From: a virus
Virus record (IMG/VR): IMGVR_UViG_3300046167_000203
Location: 1 to 59,580 of that record
Strand: one strand, 5' to 3'
Length of the DNA: 59,580 nt
Shown here: piece by piece, positions 18,012-25,513 of the stretch
Position numbering within the stretch: position 1 is the stretch's first letter
How the letters are laid out: the number at the start of each line of letters is the position of its first letter
Made by a program: the position numbers and the translations under genes
The notes under the pieces: generated by a model
What the model saw: the letters and a program-made list of their open reading frames with translations, nothing else
What the model was told of the DNA's origin: nothing
The model's database searches: none

Positions 18012-20213
18012 TCATGTGAGCGGGGTTTGTCCCGCCATTGCTGCCATTTGTTCTGGATCCATTTGTGTGGGTCCTCCAACTTCTTGTGCTGCTTGTGACA
18101 TAGGCACGATGTTTCCTGCCTGTAATTCTTGCTGAATTTGTTCATCAGGAACAACCTCGCTCGGACTTTTCTTCCAATTTTCTACATCCTCAAAACCAAA
18201 ACTTTCAATTAATCTTTCTACGAATTTATCCATATCCCATGATTGTCCAAGACCTGTCTCAGCTAAAGTTCTTATAGCTTTAGTTATATTCTCGGAGTTT
18301 TCTTCGGGTGAGGTGGGTAAAGTTCCGTCTACTACAACATAATCAAAATCACCCATGATTTCTGATCTGTTATATTTGACATCTCCACTAGGATTCTCTG
18401 CTGAAATTTCTTCGGGCATATTGACCATTCCGCCATCTACCTCAAAGAATTGTAAGTTTGCTATCATCTGTCTAACGAGAGGTCGTATAGTAGTTGATGA
18501 AAGTAATCGTGCTTGCATTCCCAATCTTTGTTGACCTAGAGTTGTCATTCTGGCTATCTCAGTAGCGGTTCTCTGTGTCTCGGATTGTATACCTTGAGCA
18601 GTGTCATTGGCTGCTGCAAGTCTTTGCATTAATTGTCCTGTGGTATCTAAGTCATTAAAATAATTTCTAGTTGCATCAGGTACTGTTAAAGGAAGAATGG
18701 CATCAGATGGATTAGCACCTGGAAGAGTTCTAATAAGTCTAGCTGCATTCGGATCTAATATGTCCCTTATGTTAACTCGGTTAGGATCTACAACTAATCT
18801 GTTCTGTACAATACTCTGTACGTTTTCAACCCTAGTACGAAGTAACCAATCTTGGTACCTCTGTAATGGCATCATTAAGTCGTAGAGTGAAGATGAAAAA
18901 GTTTTATGTGCATCATACTGCCCTTCTCCGTGGATAAGAGGGATATCTTGATGCGGATATGGCGAAGGATCAAACTGTATAACCACACTCTCATCTGCCA
19001 CCACAATACGATATAAACCGAACGGTGCGGATATGCCCAAACGATTTGGGTCCATAAAAACATAAAGAGTGTTGAGTACATGAGCGTGACCTAGTCCGAA
19101 GTGATTTTTATAGTCACTAGTATAACTCCCTGAGAGCGTTGGGTCTATGCTCTGATCACGAATGGTGTCTTTCAAAAATTGATTGGAATTCCATGAAACA
19201 TTAGGTCTGTGGTTCTCTATTCTATCAAGATTCTGATAATGACCACGTCTGTATAATGCAGTTAAACTTGCCCAAGTTCTATAGCCTACAAAGTCTGCCT
19301 CGTGTCTATTCTGAGCCGTAACTCTTGGATCTGGAAAATATGCCCACGGGTCTATGTTTACTGGTGCATTACCATCTTTCCCATAGAAGTTAGCTACAGG
19401 TGCCATGCCATATCTGTTATTGTCTAAAAAGATTTGATATAGCTTCTGCTCATATCCAACCTTTCTCATATTATGATGTAATCTTCTTTCTAATAATCTA
19501 CCTGCTCGTCTATCAGAGTCTAAACTTGTTCTTTCTATTCTGAAAGGGGGAGCTCCCCCAAATATGGCTAGATTATAGGTGCAAATAGTATCTGATATTG
19601 ATCTACTATAAGGTGTCTTTATCTGATCGATTAACCTATATTTCTTAGAGTTACGAGAGTTAGTACTAGAATTACTACCTGCGGAAGCAGTTCGGGCAGA
19701 TCTAACATCATCTACAACTCTACTTGGAACATATATATCATGAGTAACCTCGGCATCTGACCAATAGTCATATCGTTTAGATATGCGGTCATAACTTAAA
19801 TCAAAGTGTGAATGGACAAAGTCAACTAACTTTTTTTCCGTTTCTTTATCCAAATTTTGAGCTGCGTTTTCAGAGTTGTCCAATGCACGAGCAACTTGAT
19901 CCAACCCAGTCTGCACTTCTGCCCTAACGATTTCCATACGGTTTCTAACAGATCCCATAGATTCAGCATCAGGTTCTGGATCATCTGCATCAGACAATCT
20001 ATTATATTCTTGAACCACCTGACTATCGTTAATAATATCTCTCTTAACGTCATCTCTAGCATTTTTAATTGACTCCATTGGGTTAACTTGTGGACCCATG
20101 ACATCGGGACCCACAACTTCGTTCATTCTTTCTCCTGCTGCATTGTCAGATATGGTGTCTGTGTTAAATACAATAGACTCTAAACCTGATTGATCGCCTC
20201 TTTTATCTGCCAT
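18012..20213 (-). CDS. Portal (head-tail connector) protein, 733 aa
   Basis: The largest protein between the large terminase and the capsid gene, where the portal belongs. It has the portal layout: an N-terminal helical arm, a wing region with many Trp/Tyr/Arg (YDYWSDAEVTHDIYVPSRVVDD), a GLFRIV-type strand region (GLYRIVVADESVVIQFDPSPYPHQDIPLIHGEG) and, near residues 520-580, a polar helix (AANDTAQGIQSETQRTATEIARMT) that resembles the pore-lining stem of podophage connectors. It forms the dodecamer through which DNA is packaged. The acidic Met/Gln/Pro-rich C-terminus is likely disordered. ATG start with AAGGATTAAC upstream. Confidence 0.85.
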   Translation of the reverse strand: MADKRGDQSGLESIVFNTDTISDNAAGERMNEVVGPDVMGPQVNPMESIKNARDDVKRDIINDSQVVQEYNRLSDADDPEPDAESMGSVRNRMEIVRAEVQTGLDQVARALDNSENAAQNLDKETEKKLVDFVHSHFDLSYDRISKRYDYWSDAEVTHDIYVPSRVVDDVRSARTASAGSNSSTNSRNSKKYRLIDQIKTPYSRSISDTICTYNLAIFGGAPPFRIERTSLDSDRRAGRLLERRLHHNMRKVGYEQKLYQIFLDNNRYGMAPVANFYGKDGNAPVNIDPWAYFPDPRVTAQNRHEADFVGYRTWASLTALYRRGHYQNLDRIENHRPNVSWNSNQFLKDTIRDQSIDPTLSGSYTSDYKNHFGLGHAHVLNTLYVFMDPNRLGISAPFGLYRIVVADESVVIQFDPSPYPHQDIPLIHGEGQYDAHKTFSSSLYDLMMPLQRYQDWLLRTRVENVQSIVQNRLVVDPNRVNIRDILDPNAARLIRTLPGANPSDAILPLTVPDATRNYFNDLDTTGQLMQRLAAANDTAQGIQSETQRTATEIARMTTLGQQRLGMQARLLSSTTIRPLVRQMIANLQFFEVDGGMVNMPEEISAENPSGDVKYNRSEIMGDFDYVVVDGTLPTSPEENSENITKAIRTLAETGLGQSWDMDKFVERLIESFGFEDVENWKKSPSEVVPDEQIQQELQAGNIVPMSQAAQEVGGPTQMDPEQMAAMAGQTPLT

Positions 20214-20221
20214 GTTAATCC

Positions 20222-20374
20222 TTATGTTTTCTTTCTACGAGGTGCAAAGTGAATGTCGTCACTCTTTTCCATAATCTTGCAGCCATTCTTCATGTGACCC
20301 TTTGTTTTAACTCGTGGTCTCTTAGCTTTTTTTATATTTATTTGTTTAGGTTGCATCATTGTCACCCATTCCAT
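20222..20374 (-). CDS. Small basic protein between terminase and portal, up to 50 aa
   Basis: An unbroken frame of 51 codons fills the gap between the large terminase and portal genes and stops 8 bases before the portal ATG. The product is very basic (KQINIKKAKRPRVKTKGHMKN, then a PRRKKT end). The first ATG at 20374 touches the TATAGT box, so an internal ATG at 20359 or 20356 may be the true start. No family recognised. The tight fit and lack of other content support a real gene. Confidence 0.55.
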   Translation of the reverse strand: MEWVTMMQPKQINIKKAKRPRVKTKGHMKNGCKIMEKSDDIHFAPRRKKT

Positions 20375-20375
20375 T

Positions 20376-20405
20376 ACTATACCCCAAGACATAGACATAA
20401 ATCTA
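20376..20405 (-). promoter_or_regulatory. Promoter candidate for the portal segment
   Basis: Minus strand: TAGATT (20405-20400), 18 bases, TATAGT (20381-20376). The block ATAGTGTAGATTTATGTC matches the capsid promoter block at one mismatch, and the spacer holds ATGTCTATGTCT, the recurrent GTCTRTGTC word. Confidence 0.5.
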
Positions 20406-20425
20406 CACTATATTCTAGGAAAAAG

Positions 20426-21742
20426 CTAGTAAGAGTTTTCTAATTCTCCAACTCCTCTAACATTGTCCAGATCAATATTATTCATAGTAGCATTCATCAT
20501 TAGGGGCATTGATGAAGCTGCAAGGAATAAAGCGGTAACACAATCATCATGAAAACCTCGTGGAGCTTCATATCTTATTCTACCTGTAGCGGTAATATTA
20601 TAAGAGTAAGCCTCTAATTCTCTCCACAAATGTGTAGTGTCGTGACTTGGATCAGCTATTGTTCCTGGTTGTGGTATCTTCAAAACGCCTTCTTCTATAA
20701 GAAGCATTAAGTTCTGTACCATCTGTGCTTTCTTTTCATTTGTAAACTTTATAGGCTCTATTGCTAAACCTTTACGAGATAGGTTTTCAAATATAGGATC
20801 ACCAACTCCCGTGGCATCCATAATTACTTTACCTCTAAACCTTGAACAGAAATATTCTATCCTCTGACTAATGACAGACCAATCTAATTGATTAAACCTG
20901 TCAAACCCAATTACATTTGAGTTTGAATCTAGTGCAACTAGACAAGTAAAGTCAGTATGTTTAGCTAAGTCAACTCCAACACGACATCCATCAGCTTGCG
21001 GAACAAGTGCGGTGTTTGCACTACGTTCCATCATTTGATCTAAGCCACGAAATACGGCACCACCAGAATCCATAAACTCTGCCATGAATTCTTGTTTAAA
21101 CATATCAGAAGGTAGTTCATCTCTTAATCTATCTAATTCTTCATCGCTAATAAAAGGATTGGTTTTAGTAGGAAATCTAAAAGTCTTCCAAGGATTTGGT
21201 TTACCATTCTCTAATTCTTTATCCAAACCTCGTAAATAAAATTTATGAAAAGCATTTTTACCTTTAGGTGTGCCCATAACCCATGCCCATCCAGTTCTAT
21301 CTAGTAACATCGCAGCAACTGGACCTGACCAAAGTTCATCTAAGTCAGATATAAAACCTGCTTCATTTAGAATAACGCCATCATACTGACCACCACGAAG
21401 GTTATCTGGTTGATCAGCGGAGAAAAAAGTAATTCTATCACCATTTACTAAACGAACTTCCATAGGAGGTGTCTCAATACACTTTTCAACAAGTCCACCA
21501 CTTTCAGCAAAGGCTCTAAAAACTCTAAAACTTTCTTTTCCTTGCGGGTTATAGACGGGATTAAGCCATGCATATAACTTTTTACCTCTAGGACTTTTAT
21601 GAGTAAGGCTATGAGATAAAATTTTAATAGCAGCCATGTGATCTTTGCCCCATCGTCTACCACAAACTAAAGTAATAAACCTATGTGGGTCTTCTAATAC
21701 TAATTGTTGGGCGTGATGAGCCTCAAATGTTACATCAGTCAT
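20426..21742 (-). CDS. terL: Terminase large subunit, 438 aa
   Basis: DNA-packaging motor ATPase and nuclease. Walker A is CGRRWGKD at residues 27-34 (Asp follows the Lys where Ser/Thr is usual); the Walker B strand reads YDGVILNEA at 120-128, with Asn before the catalytic Glu127; the coupling motif is GTPKGKN at 157-163. The RNase H-like nuclease has Asp258 (GVDLAKHTD), Asp309 (IMDATG) and HDD at 398-400. Length 438 aa is slightly short for the family. ATG 21742 overlaps the upstream stop by 8 bases, so it is coupled to the small-subunit candidate. Confidence 0.95.
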   Translation of the reverse strand: MTDVTFEAHHAQQLVLEDPHRFITLVCGRRWGKDHMAAIKILSHSLTHKSPRGKKLYAWLNPVYNPQGKESFRVFRAFAESGGLVEKCIETPPMEVRLVNGDRITFFSADQPDNLRGGQYDGVILNEAGFISDLDELWSGPVAAMLLDRTGWAWVMGTPKGKNAFHKFYLRGLDKELENGKPNPWKTFRFPTKTNPFISDEELDRLRDELPSDMFKQEFMAEFMDSGGAVFRGLDQMMERSANTALVPQADGCRVGVDLAKHTDFTCLVALDSNSNVIGFDRFNQLDWSVISQRIEYFCSRFRGKVIMDATGVGDPIFENLSRKGLAIEPIKFTNEKKAQMVQNLMLLIEEGVLKIPQPGTIADPSHDTTHLWRELEAYSYNITATGRIRYEAPRGFHDDCVTALFLAASSMPLMMNATMNNIDLDNVRGVGELENSY

Positions 21743-22235
21743 CTTTAGAAGGTCTCTTAAATGATAAAGTATTTACCTTTTCTGCTCTACCTTGGATAAC
21801 ACCGTCAACAGGAGCGGTTAATGTATCAAAATCTACGCTAGGTCCTGTTTGATTTATAGTAATGTTAACCTTACCTGTCTCCATTGGGTTCTGTTTACCT
21901 TGCATACTAATAGGAGCTTGGTTTGGTAGACCTTTTTGAAGTACCATTTTGAATAATTGTAGTTGACCATCAGTCAAAGCTCTGTCTTCTGGTACCATTA
22001 ACTGTACTGTACCGTTATTTCCGTAAACTCTCTCTGGTTGAGCGGACATATAACCTACTAGTTTATCTGCCATATCAGGTAAATACTGATATATGCGGTC
22101 AATAAACTGTCTTTGGTTACCTAAGAACGAAGGATGCTGCATAAGCATATCTTCTTGTTCTACTTTTGCTAATTCCTGTTCCAATGCAACCGCATTTTGC
22201 AGCCTTTTTGGGACCTTACTTATTCTTCTTGCCAA
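21735..22235 (-). CDS. Small terminase subunit candidate, 166 aa
   Basis: First gene of the late block, just upstream of and overlapping the large terminase, the normal small-subunit place. The N-terminal third is helical and charged (RISKVPKRLQNAVALEQELAKVEQ) as expected for a DNA-binding part; a middle helical region (ADKLVGYMSAQPERVYG) is followed by a beta-rich tail with ITINQTGPSVDF. The start is TTG at 22235 with GGAG nine bases before; no in-frame ATG lies near. No match to a named small-subunit family is evident, so the call rests on position. Confidence 0.6.
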   Translation of the reverse strand: MARRISKVPKRLQNAVALEQELAKVEQEDMLMQHPSFLGNQRQFIDRIYQYLPDMADKLVGYMSAQPERVYGNNGTVQLMVPEDRALTDGQLQLFKMVLQKGLPNQAPISMQGKQNPMETGKVNITINQTGPSVDFDTLTAPVDGVIQGRAEKVNTLSFKRPSKDD

Positions 22236-22270
22236 TATCAGACACTCCAGACACCTATCAATTTTATAAT

Positions 22271-22299
22271 ATAATAAAAAAAAAATAAAAATTTGTAAA
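22271..22299 (-). promoter_or_regulatory. Late leftward promoter candidate
   Basis: Minus strand TTTACA (22299-22294), 17 bases of nearly pure T/A, TATTAT (22276-22271). Both boxes match the sigma-70 consensus at 5 of 6 positions, and the expected start lies about 30 bases before the TTG of the small terminase candidate. Confidence 0.6.
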
Positions 22300-22530
22300 G
22301 TTAATACTCAAAAACTAAGGGAGTAGGTTCCCCACACACACGCAGTTGCGATGGAACCAAATCGGGGGTCGATTTTTCTAGGCGGGGTGGGTCAATTTTT
22401 TATTTGTAAATTTAAGCGGGAATAGTGGCAAATAGGACTAGCTATCCTATGTGTGGCGGGCGGTATCACACAGTCAGCAACAGTTACAGAGGATTAAATA
22501 TTAGTTGTGTCCTAATTTGTGACATTATTG

Positions 22531-22566
22531 GTGTCTGACTGTGTCTAATGTCTGAATGTCTGACAT
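22531..22566. promoter_or_regulatory. Four tandem TGTCTGA-type words in the control region
   Basis: GTGTCTGAC, GTGTCTAA, TGTCTGAA and TGTCTGAC follow one another at 8-10 base steps, with GACATTATT on both sides (22521-22529 and 22562-22570). One-helical-turn spacing suggests cooperative binding of a phage regulator between the two divergent promoters. Confidence 0.5.
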
Positions 22567-22577
22567 TATTTAAACTT

Positions 22578-22622
22578 TTCCTGAAATTTTTTTATTCAGC
22601 CTGAAATTTTTTTAATGATCAG
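22578..22622. repeat. Tandem copies of CCTGAAATTTTTTTA
   Basis: Two copies in a row, each able to form a short hairpin (CTGAA with TTCAG; CTGA with TCAG) over a T-rich loop. Possible protein-binding sites or a weak two-way termination block; no gene overlaps. Confidence 0.4.
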
Positions 22623-22712
22623 ACTTTGGCTATAACATTAGGTTTATAATAATGATATGTGCAAGATTAGATTAAAAAGTTAGATAATTGCACATAACAC
22701 CAATTTAATCTC

Positions 22713-22742
22713 TTGACAAAAATAGGGTTTTCAAATTACACT
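22713..22742 (+). promoter_or_regulatory. Early rightward promoter candidate
   Basis: TTGACA (22713-22718), 18 bases, TACACT (22737-22742). The predicted start near 22750 falls at a GTTTGACAGACAG leader, the same TTGACAGAC word seen before many plus-strand genes. Probably drives the plus-strand early genes and the candidate noncoding RNA. Confidence 0.6.
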
Positions 22743-22749
22743 CTACGAG

Positions 22750-23012
22750 TGTTTGACAGACAGAGGAGAAATAAAGGTTTTTAAGGACTGACCATCCAAC
22801 CCGCAGAATGAGGTAACTGCTTTGATAACCGCCACTTTAGGTTTATGTACGATCCAAAAATTCTGACTACTAGCATGGGTAAATAGCTAGCCACCGCAGA
22901 TTAAGAAATTCAAGTTAAGTTGGTGCAAAACACGATCCACTCCTAAGACTTGAAATTGTTTTTAATCACTCCAAACAAATTAATTAGGGGGCAATTCTTT
23001 TATTGCCCCTTA
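22750..23012 (+). ncRNA. Candidate noncoding leader RNA, about 260 nt
   Basis: Downstream of the rightward promoter the sequence begins like a phage gene leader (TTGACAGACAG, then GAGGAG), but the only nearby ATG (22818) reads ATG AGG TAA and no frame stays open. The stretch ends in the GGGGCAAT/ATTGCCCC hairpin at 22988-23009. It may be an untranslated RNA, an early decoy for ribosomes or a decayed gene. GC content looks higher than in the flanks, in keeping with structure. No known RNA family recognised. Confidence 0.4.
22987..23012 (+). terminator. GGGGCAAT/ATTGCCCC hairpin 1
   Basis: Perfect 8-bp stem 22988-22995 with 23002-23009, loop TCTTTT, then TTAAAAAA. A weak terminator by its tail; it ends 6 bases before the first hammerhead fold and belongs to a four-member GGGGCA hairpin family. 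Confidence 0.6.
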
Positions 23013-23015
23013 AAA

Positions 23016-23067
23016 AACTGTAGTTGAATGTAATTCAGCCTGATGATCTCAAAAGAGTGAAACAGTT
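23016..23067 (+). ncRNA. Hammerhead ribozyme 1, type III
   Basis: Stem III AACTGT (23016-23021) with ACAGTT (23062-23067); cleavage base A at 23022; stem I GTTGAAT (23023-23029) with ATTCAGC (23033-23039), one G-U; core CTGATGA (23040-23046); stem II CTC/GAG with AAAA loop; core GAA (23059-23061). All conserved core bases are present. The first stem II pair is U-U instead of the usual G-C. The cut would fall between 23022 and 23023, upstream of the 102-aa gene. Confidence 0.78.
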
Positions 23068-23093
23068 AACTGACAGATTGAGGAGTTTCAATA

Positions 23094-23402
23094 ATGTACA
23101 AGAAATTAAATCAAGACGAAATCAAGTTACTTAGGCTTTTATCTGATGCTTATAACTTTGGAAATATTGCGGATGTAGATAGCAAAACAGATAAGGAGTT
23201 TGGTGGTAAATTTGTTGGCAACTATGAAACAATGAATTTAGTAAATGAATTAGATCATTATCTAGTTGCTCGAATTTGTAATCCAATATCTAAAATTATA
23301 ATCTCAATACTTGGTCAAGAGTTACATGATGATTGGATCAATGGATCAAACTATGATGTAGATCAGCTAATAAAATTAACAGATAGTGAGGGAGCAATAT
23401 AA
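23094..23402 (+). CDS. Unknown early protein, 102 aa
   Basis: No family recognised. Acidic, helical protein with one hydrophobic helix (ISKIIISILGQEL). It is the first translated gene of the plus-strand operon, with GAGGAG nine bases before the ATG and a hammerhead ribozyme ending 26 bases upstream. Its stop shares one base with the next ATG (TAATG), so the two are co-translated. Confidence 0.8.
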   Translation: MYKKLNQDEIKLLRLLSDAYNFGNIADVDSKTDKEFGGKFVGNYETMNLVNELDHYLVARICNPISKIIISILGQELHDDWINGSNYDVDQLIKLTDSEGAI

Positions 23403-23764
23403 TGAAATTAAATAAAATATATGACCATAGAAATATGGGACAATTAGATGATGGTTATCCATTGAGTATATGGATTGAATGTACTGCTAAAGATGGTGCT
23501 GAATATAAAGGTTGGTATCATCCAACAGATGAATGGAAAACTTTTATTCCTAAAAGTTTAAGTGGGAGAAAAAGACCACTTTATGACAAAGGTTTTTATT
23601 TTCACCAATCTAAATTGGCATCAGGGAAAACTTGCTCAAGAAAAGTTTCAGTTAAGATACAAAAAACTTTAATAGATTTAATTCATCAAAATCTAGCATC
23701 AGTAACTGATTATGGAATAATGTGGAATAAAATTCAAAGTGATAAAATCAATACAAACAATTAA
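23402..23764 (+). CDS. Unknown early protein, 120 aa
   Basis: No family recognised. A basic protein with many Trp and Tyr (YPLSIWIECTAKDGAEYKGW, then WYHPTDEWKTF), a GRKRPLYDKGFYFHQS patch and a C-terminal helix. The single Cys pair (Cys27 and Cys78) is not a metal motif. Coupled to the 102-aa gene upstream and followed ten bases later by a terminator hairpin. Confidence 0.78.
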   Translation: MKLNKIYDHRNMGQLDDGYPLSIWIECTAKDGAEYKGWYHPTDEWKTFIPKSLSGRKRPLYDKGFYFHQSKLASGKTCSRKVSVKIQKTLIDLIHQNLASVTDYGIMWNKIQSDKINTNN

Positions 23765-23774
23765 AACTAGACAT

Positions 23775-23804
23775 GGGGCAGTATTTTTTTATTGCCCCTT
23801 TTCA
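23775..23804 (+). terminator. GGGGCA/TGCCCC hairpin 2 with U-rich tail
   Basis: GGGGCA (23775-23780) with TGCCCC (23793-23798), T-rich loop, then TTTTCAATTTTTT. A good intrinsic terminator for the two unknown genes; the next ribozyme begins 5 bases further on. Confidence 0.75.
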
Positions 23805-23808
23805 ATTT

Positions 23809-23868
23809 TTTACTGATAATCGAATGTGTTATTCGATCTGATGATTGCGAAAGCATGAAATCAGTAAA
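23809..23868 (+). ncRNA. Hammerhead ribozyme 2, type III
   Basis: Stem III TTTACTGAT (23809-23817) with ATCAGTAAA (23860-23868), nine pairs; cleavage base A at 23818; stem I ATCGAAT (23819-23825) with ATTCGAT (23831-23837), seven pairs; core CTGATGA (23838-23844); stem II TGC/GCA with GAAA tetraloop; core GAA (23857-23859). The first stem II pair is U-U, as in ribozyme 1. All three stems differ in sequence from ribozyme 1 yet pair, which is compensatory evidence. Lies 22 bases before the CobS-like gene. Confidence 0.85.
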
Positions 23869-23890
23869 CTGACAGACATGGAGAAAGTAA

Positions 23891-25360
23891 ATGCTTAAAT
23901 TTACAAATGAACAAAGGACTATGGTTCTAGGTGCAATTAGATCAGAATTGATCAATCAGCCACATTTAAAGCCGTCTAAAGGTGTTAACCTTTTGACCAA
24001 AGCGGAATGGATACAATTAGCGGAAGATTTGGGAATTGATTTAAATAACTTTGGGACTGTAGTTTCACAAAATATTGGTCAACAAGTTAGACAAGCTAAC
24101 CCGCCCAAGGTTGTAGCTAATCCAATTGGTCAGCCTGATTTAAAAGTGTCAGGCATAGACAAACAGTTAAATAATATTATGGGTTTGCCCGTTAAAGATT
24201 TAAGGGATCAAATTAATGATCTATTAATTTTTAAAAATAATCCGCCCATAACTGAGAAGATTGTAAAAGTTTCTGATGGTTCAGTTTCAGAAATTGGATT
24301 TCCTGAGACAGAGATTTTGCCAATCAATAAGGTTAGGTCTGAAACGGGTTCTAAACTATTTGGTTTTAGATCATTCGCAGATAAAAGTTTTGATATCTAC
24401 AATGATCCAAGGTCTCCCGTAGTTGATGAAAATTACACACCTCAAAAAGAAGTTTTAGAAATGTTCCTGAGTTGTGCATCTAATAAAGATGGAAGAATAC
24501 CTGATAATATATTTTTGTATGGAAAGGCGGGTACGGGAAAAACATCACTACCTAGATGGTTTTGTGCTAAGACGGGTAGGCAGTTCATTGCCATTACGGG
24601 AAATGCTGATCTAAGTATTGATCAGTTTTTTGGGAGTTTTGGTGCTAAGAATGGATCAACATATTGGCAAGATGGACTTTTATTAAAAGCAGTTAAACAA
24701 CCTTATACAGTTTTATTAATTGATGAAATTGCAAGAATTCCACAAAATATTTTAATTGCTTTAAATGGTGTTCTTCAAGATCGTGAATATATAATACCTG
24801 AGACGGGCGAAAGGATACCTTTTGCGGAGGGTGTTGTTATTGTAGGTGCTGATAATACAAATGGTCAGGGCGATCTGACGGGTCAATTCTCATCAGCGGT
24901 TCAAATGGATAGTTCTACACTTAGTAGATTTGCGGTATCTCTTGAGGTCTCATATCCTAAACCATCTGTGGAAAGTAAAATCTTGCAGAATAAAACGGGT
25001 ACGGGTCAAAGGCTTTGCGACAAAATTGTAGAGTTTATTAACCTTTGTAGAGATGCAAATACTAGAGGAGATGCTCCAACACTTGCTCCAAATTTTAGAA
25101 ATACAGTTTCATGGATTAACAGATTAGTTGATGGAATTGATCCTAAGATTTCTTTAATGGCTTGTATGGGCAATTCACTTGATCCATCTGATAGGGAATT
25201 GTTATCTCAATTATTTAATACTCATATTGATCCTAAGATTATGAAAATATTAGTAGTTGATGGAGAATTGCCCGCTGAAGAAATTCAGACAGAACAAGAT
25301 CAGACAGTAGACACAGAAGAAGACACGTCTGAAGATACTGAAAAGAAAATGCCGTATTAA
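23891..25360 (+). CDS. CobS/MoxR-like AAA+ ATPase, 489 aa
   Basis: Walker A is GKAGTGKT at residues 211-218 and Walker B LLIDEI at 275-280. Later come a sensor-type strand ending in GADNTNGQGD and then QMDSSTLSRFAVSLEVSYP, which matches the ATANTxGxGD...QMDRWS pattern of the cobaltochelatase subunit CobS. About 190 residues precede the ATPase domain (CobS has about 120) and the C-terminus is acidic. The neighbour is a CobT-like VWA protein, the usual partner: AAA ATPase plus VWA protein acts as a metal chelatase motor or protein remodeller. Which of these applies here is open. SD ATGGAGAAAG lies before ATG 23891. Confidence 0.85.
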   Translation: MLKFTNEQRTMVLGAIRSELINQPHLKPSKGVNLLTKAEWIQLAEDLGIDLNNFGTVVSQNIGQQVRQANPPKVVANPIGQPDLKVSGIDKQLNNIMGLPVKDLRDQINDLLIFKNNPPITEKIVKVSDGSVSEIGFPETEILPINKVRSETGSKLFGFRSFADKSFDIYNDPRSPVVDENYTPQKEVLEMFLSCASNKDGRIPDNIFLYGKAGTGKTSLPRWFCAKTGRQFIAITGNADLSIDQFFGSFGAKNGSTYWQDGLLLKAVKQPYTVLLIDEIARIPQNILIALNGVLQDREYIIPETGERIPFAEGVVIVGADNTNGQGDLTGQFSSAVQMDSSTLSRFAVSLEVSYPKPSVESKILQNKTGTGQRLCDKIVEFINLCRDANTRGDAPTLAPNFRNTVSWINRLVDGIDPKISLMACMGNSLDPSDRELLSQLFNTHIDPKIMKILVVDGELPAEEIQTEQDQTVDTEEDTSEDTEKKMPY

Positions 25361-25370
25361 AATTTTTTAA

Positions 25371-25403
25371 CTGCTCCAATATTTTTTTATTGGGGCAGTT
25401 TTT
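25371..25403 (+). terminator. GGGGCAG hairpin 3 with U-run
   Basis: CTGCTCCAATA (25371-25381) with TATTGGGGCAG (25388-25398), eleven pairs with one G-U, loop TTTTTT, followed by TTTTT. A strong intrinsic terminator ten bases after the CobS-like gene, directly before ribozyme 3. Confidence 0.85.
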
Positions 25404-25407
25404 ACTT

Positions 25408-25459
25408 CCACCTGATGAGACCTTTTGCATGGTCGAAACATAATTTTTTTATGTCGTGG
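25408..25459 (+). ncRNA. Hammerhead ribozyme 3, type I
   Basis: Stem I CCAC (25408-25411) with GTGG (25456-25459); core CTGATGA (25412-25418); stem II GACC (25419-25422) with GGTC (25431-25434); core GAA (25435-25437); stem III ACATAA (25438-25443) with TTATGT (25449-25454); cleavage base C at 25455. Every conserved hammerhead position is present, including the A-U pair next to the cut. The downstream RNA would start at 25456, 58 bases before the CobT-like ATG. Confidence 0.92.
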
Positions 25460-25468
25460 TAGCTACCT

Positions 25469-25512
25469 TAGACAGACTGACTATCATAACACACAAACAA
25501 GAGGAGCATTTT
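25469..25512 (+). promoter_or_regulatory. Conserved early leader (GACAGACTGA ... ACACACAAACAA) before CobT-like gene
   Basis: GACAGACTGA, then ACACACAAACAA, then GAGGAG before ATG 25514. The same ordered words stand before the genes at 27696, 37188 and 40228. With no -10 box at the right distance it looks like a 5' untranslated element, unstructured and A/C-rich. Confidence 0.55.
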
Positions 25513-25513
25513 T

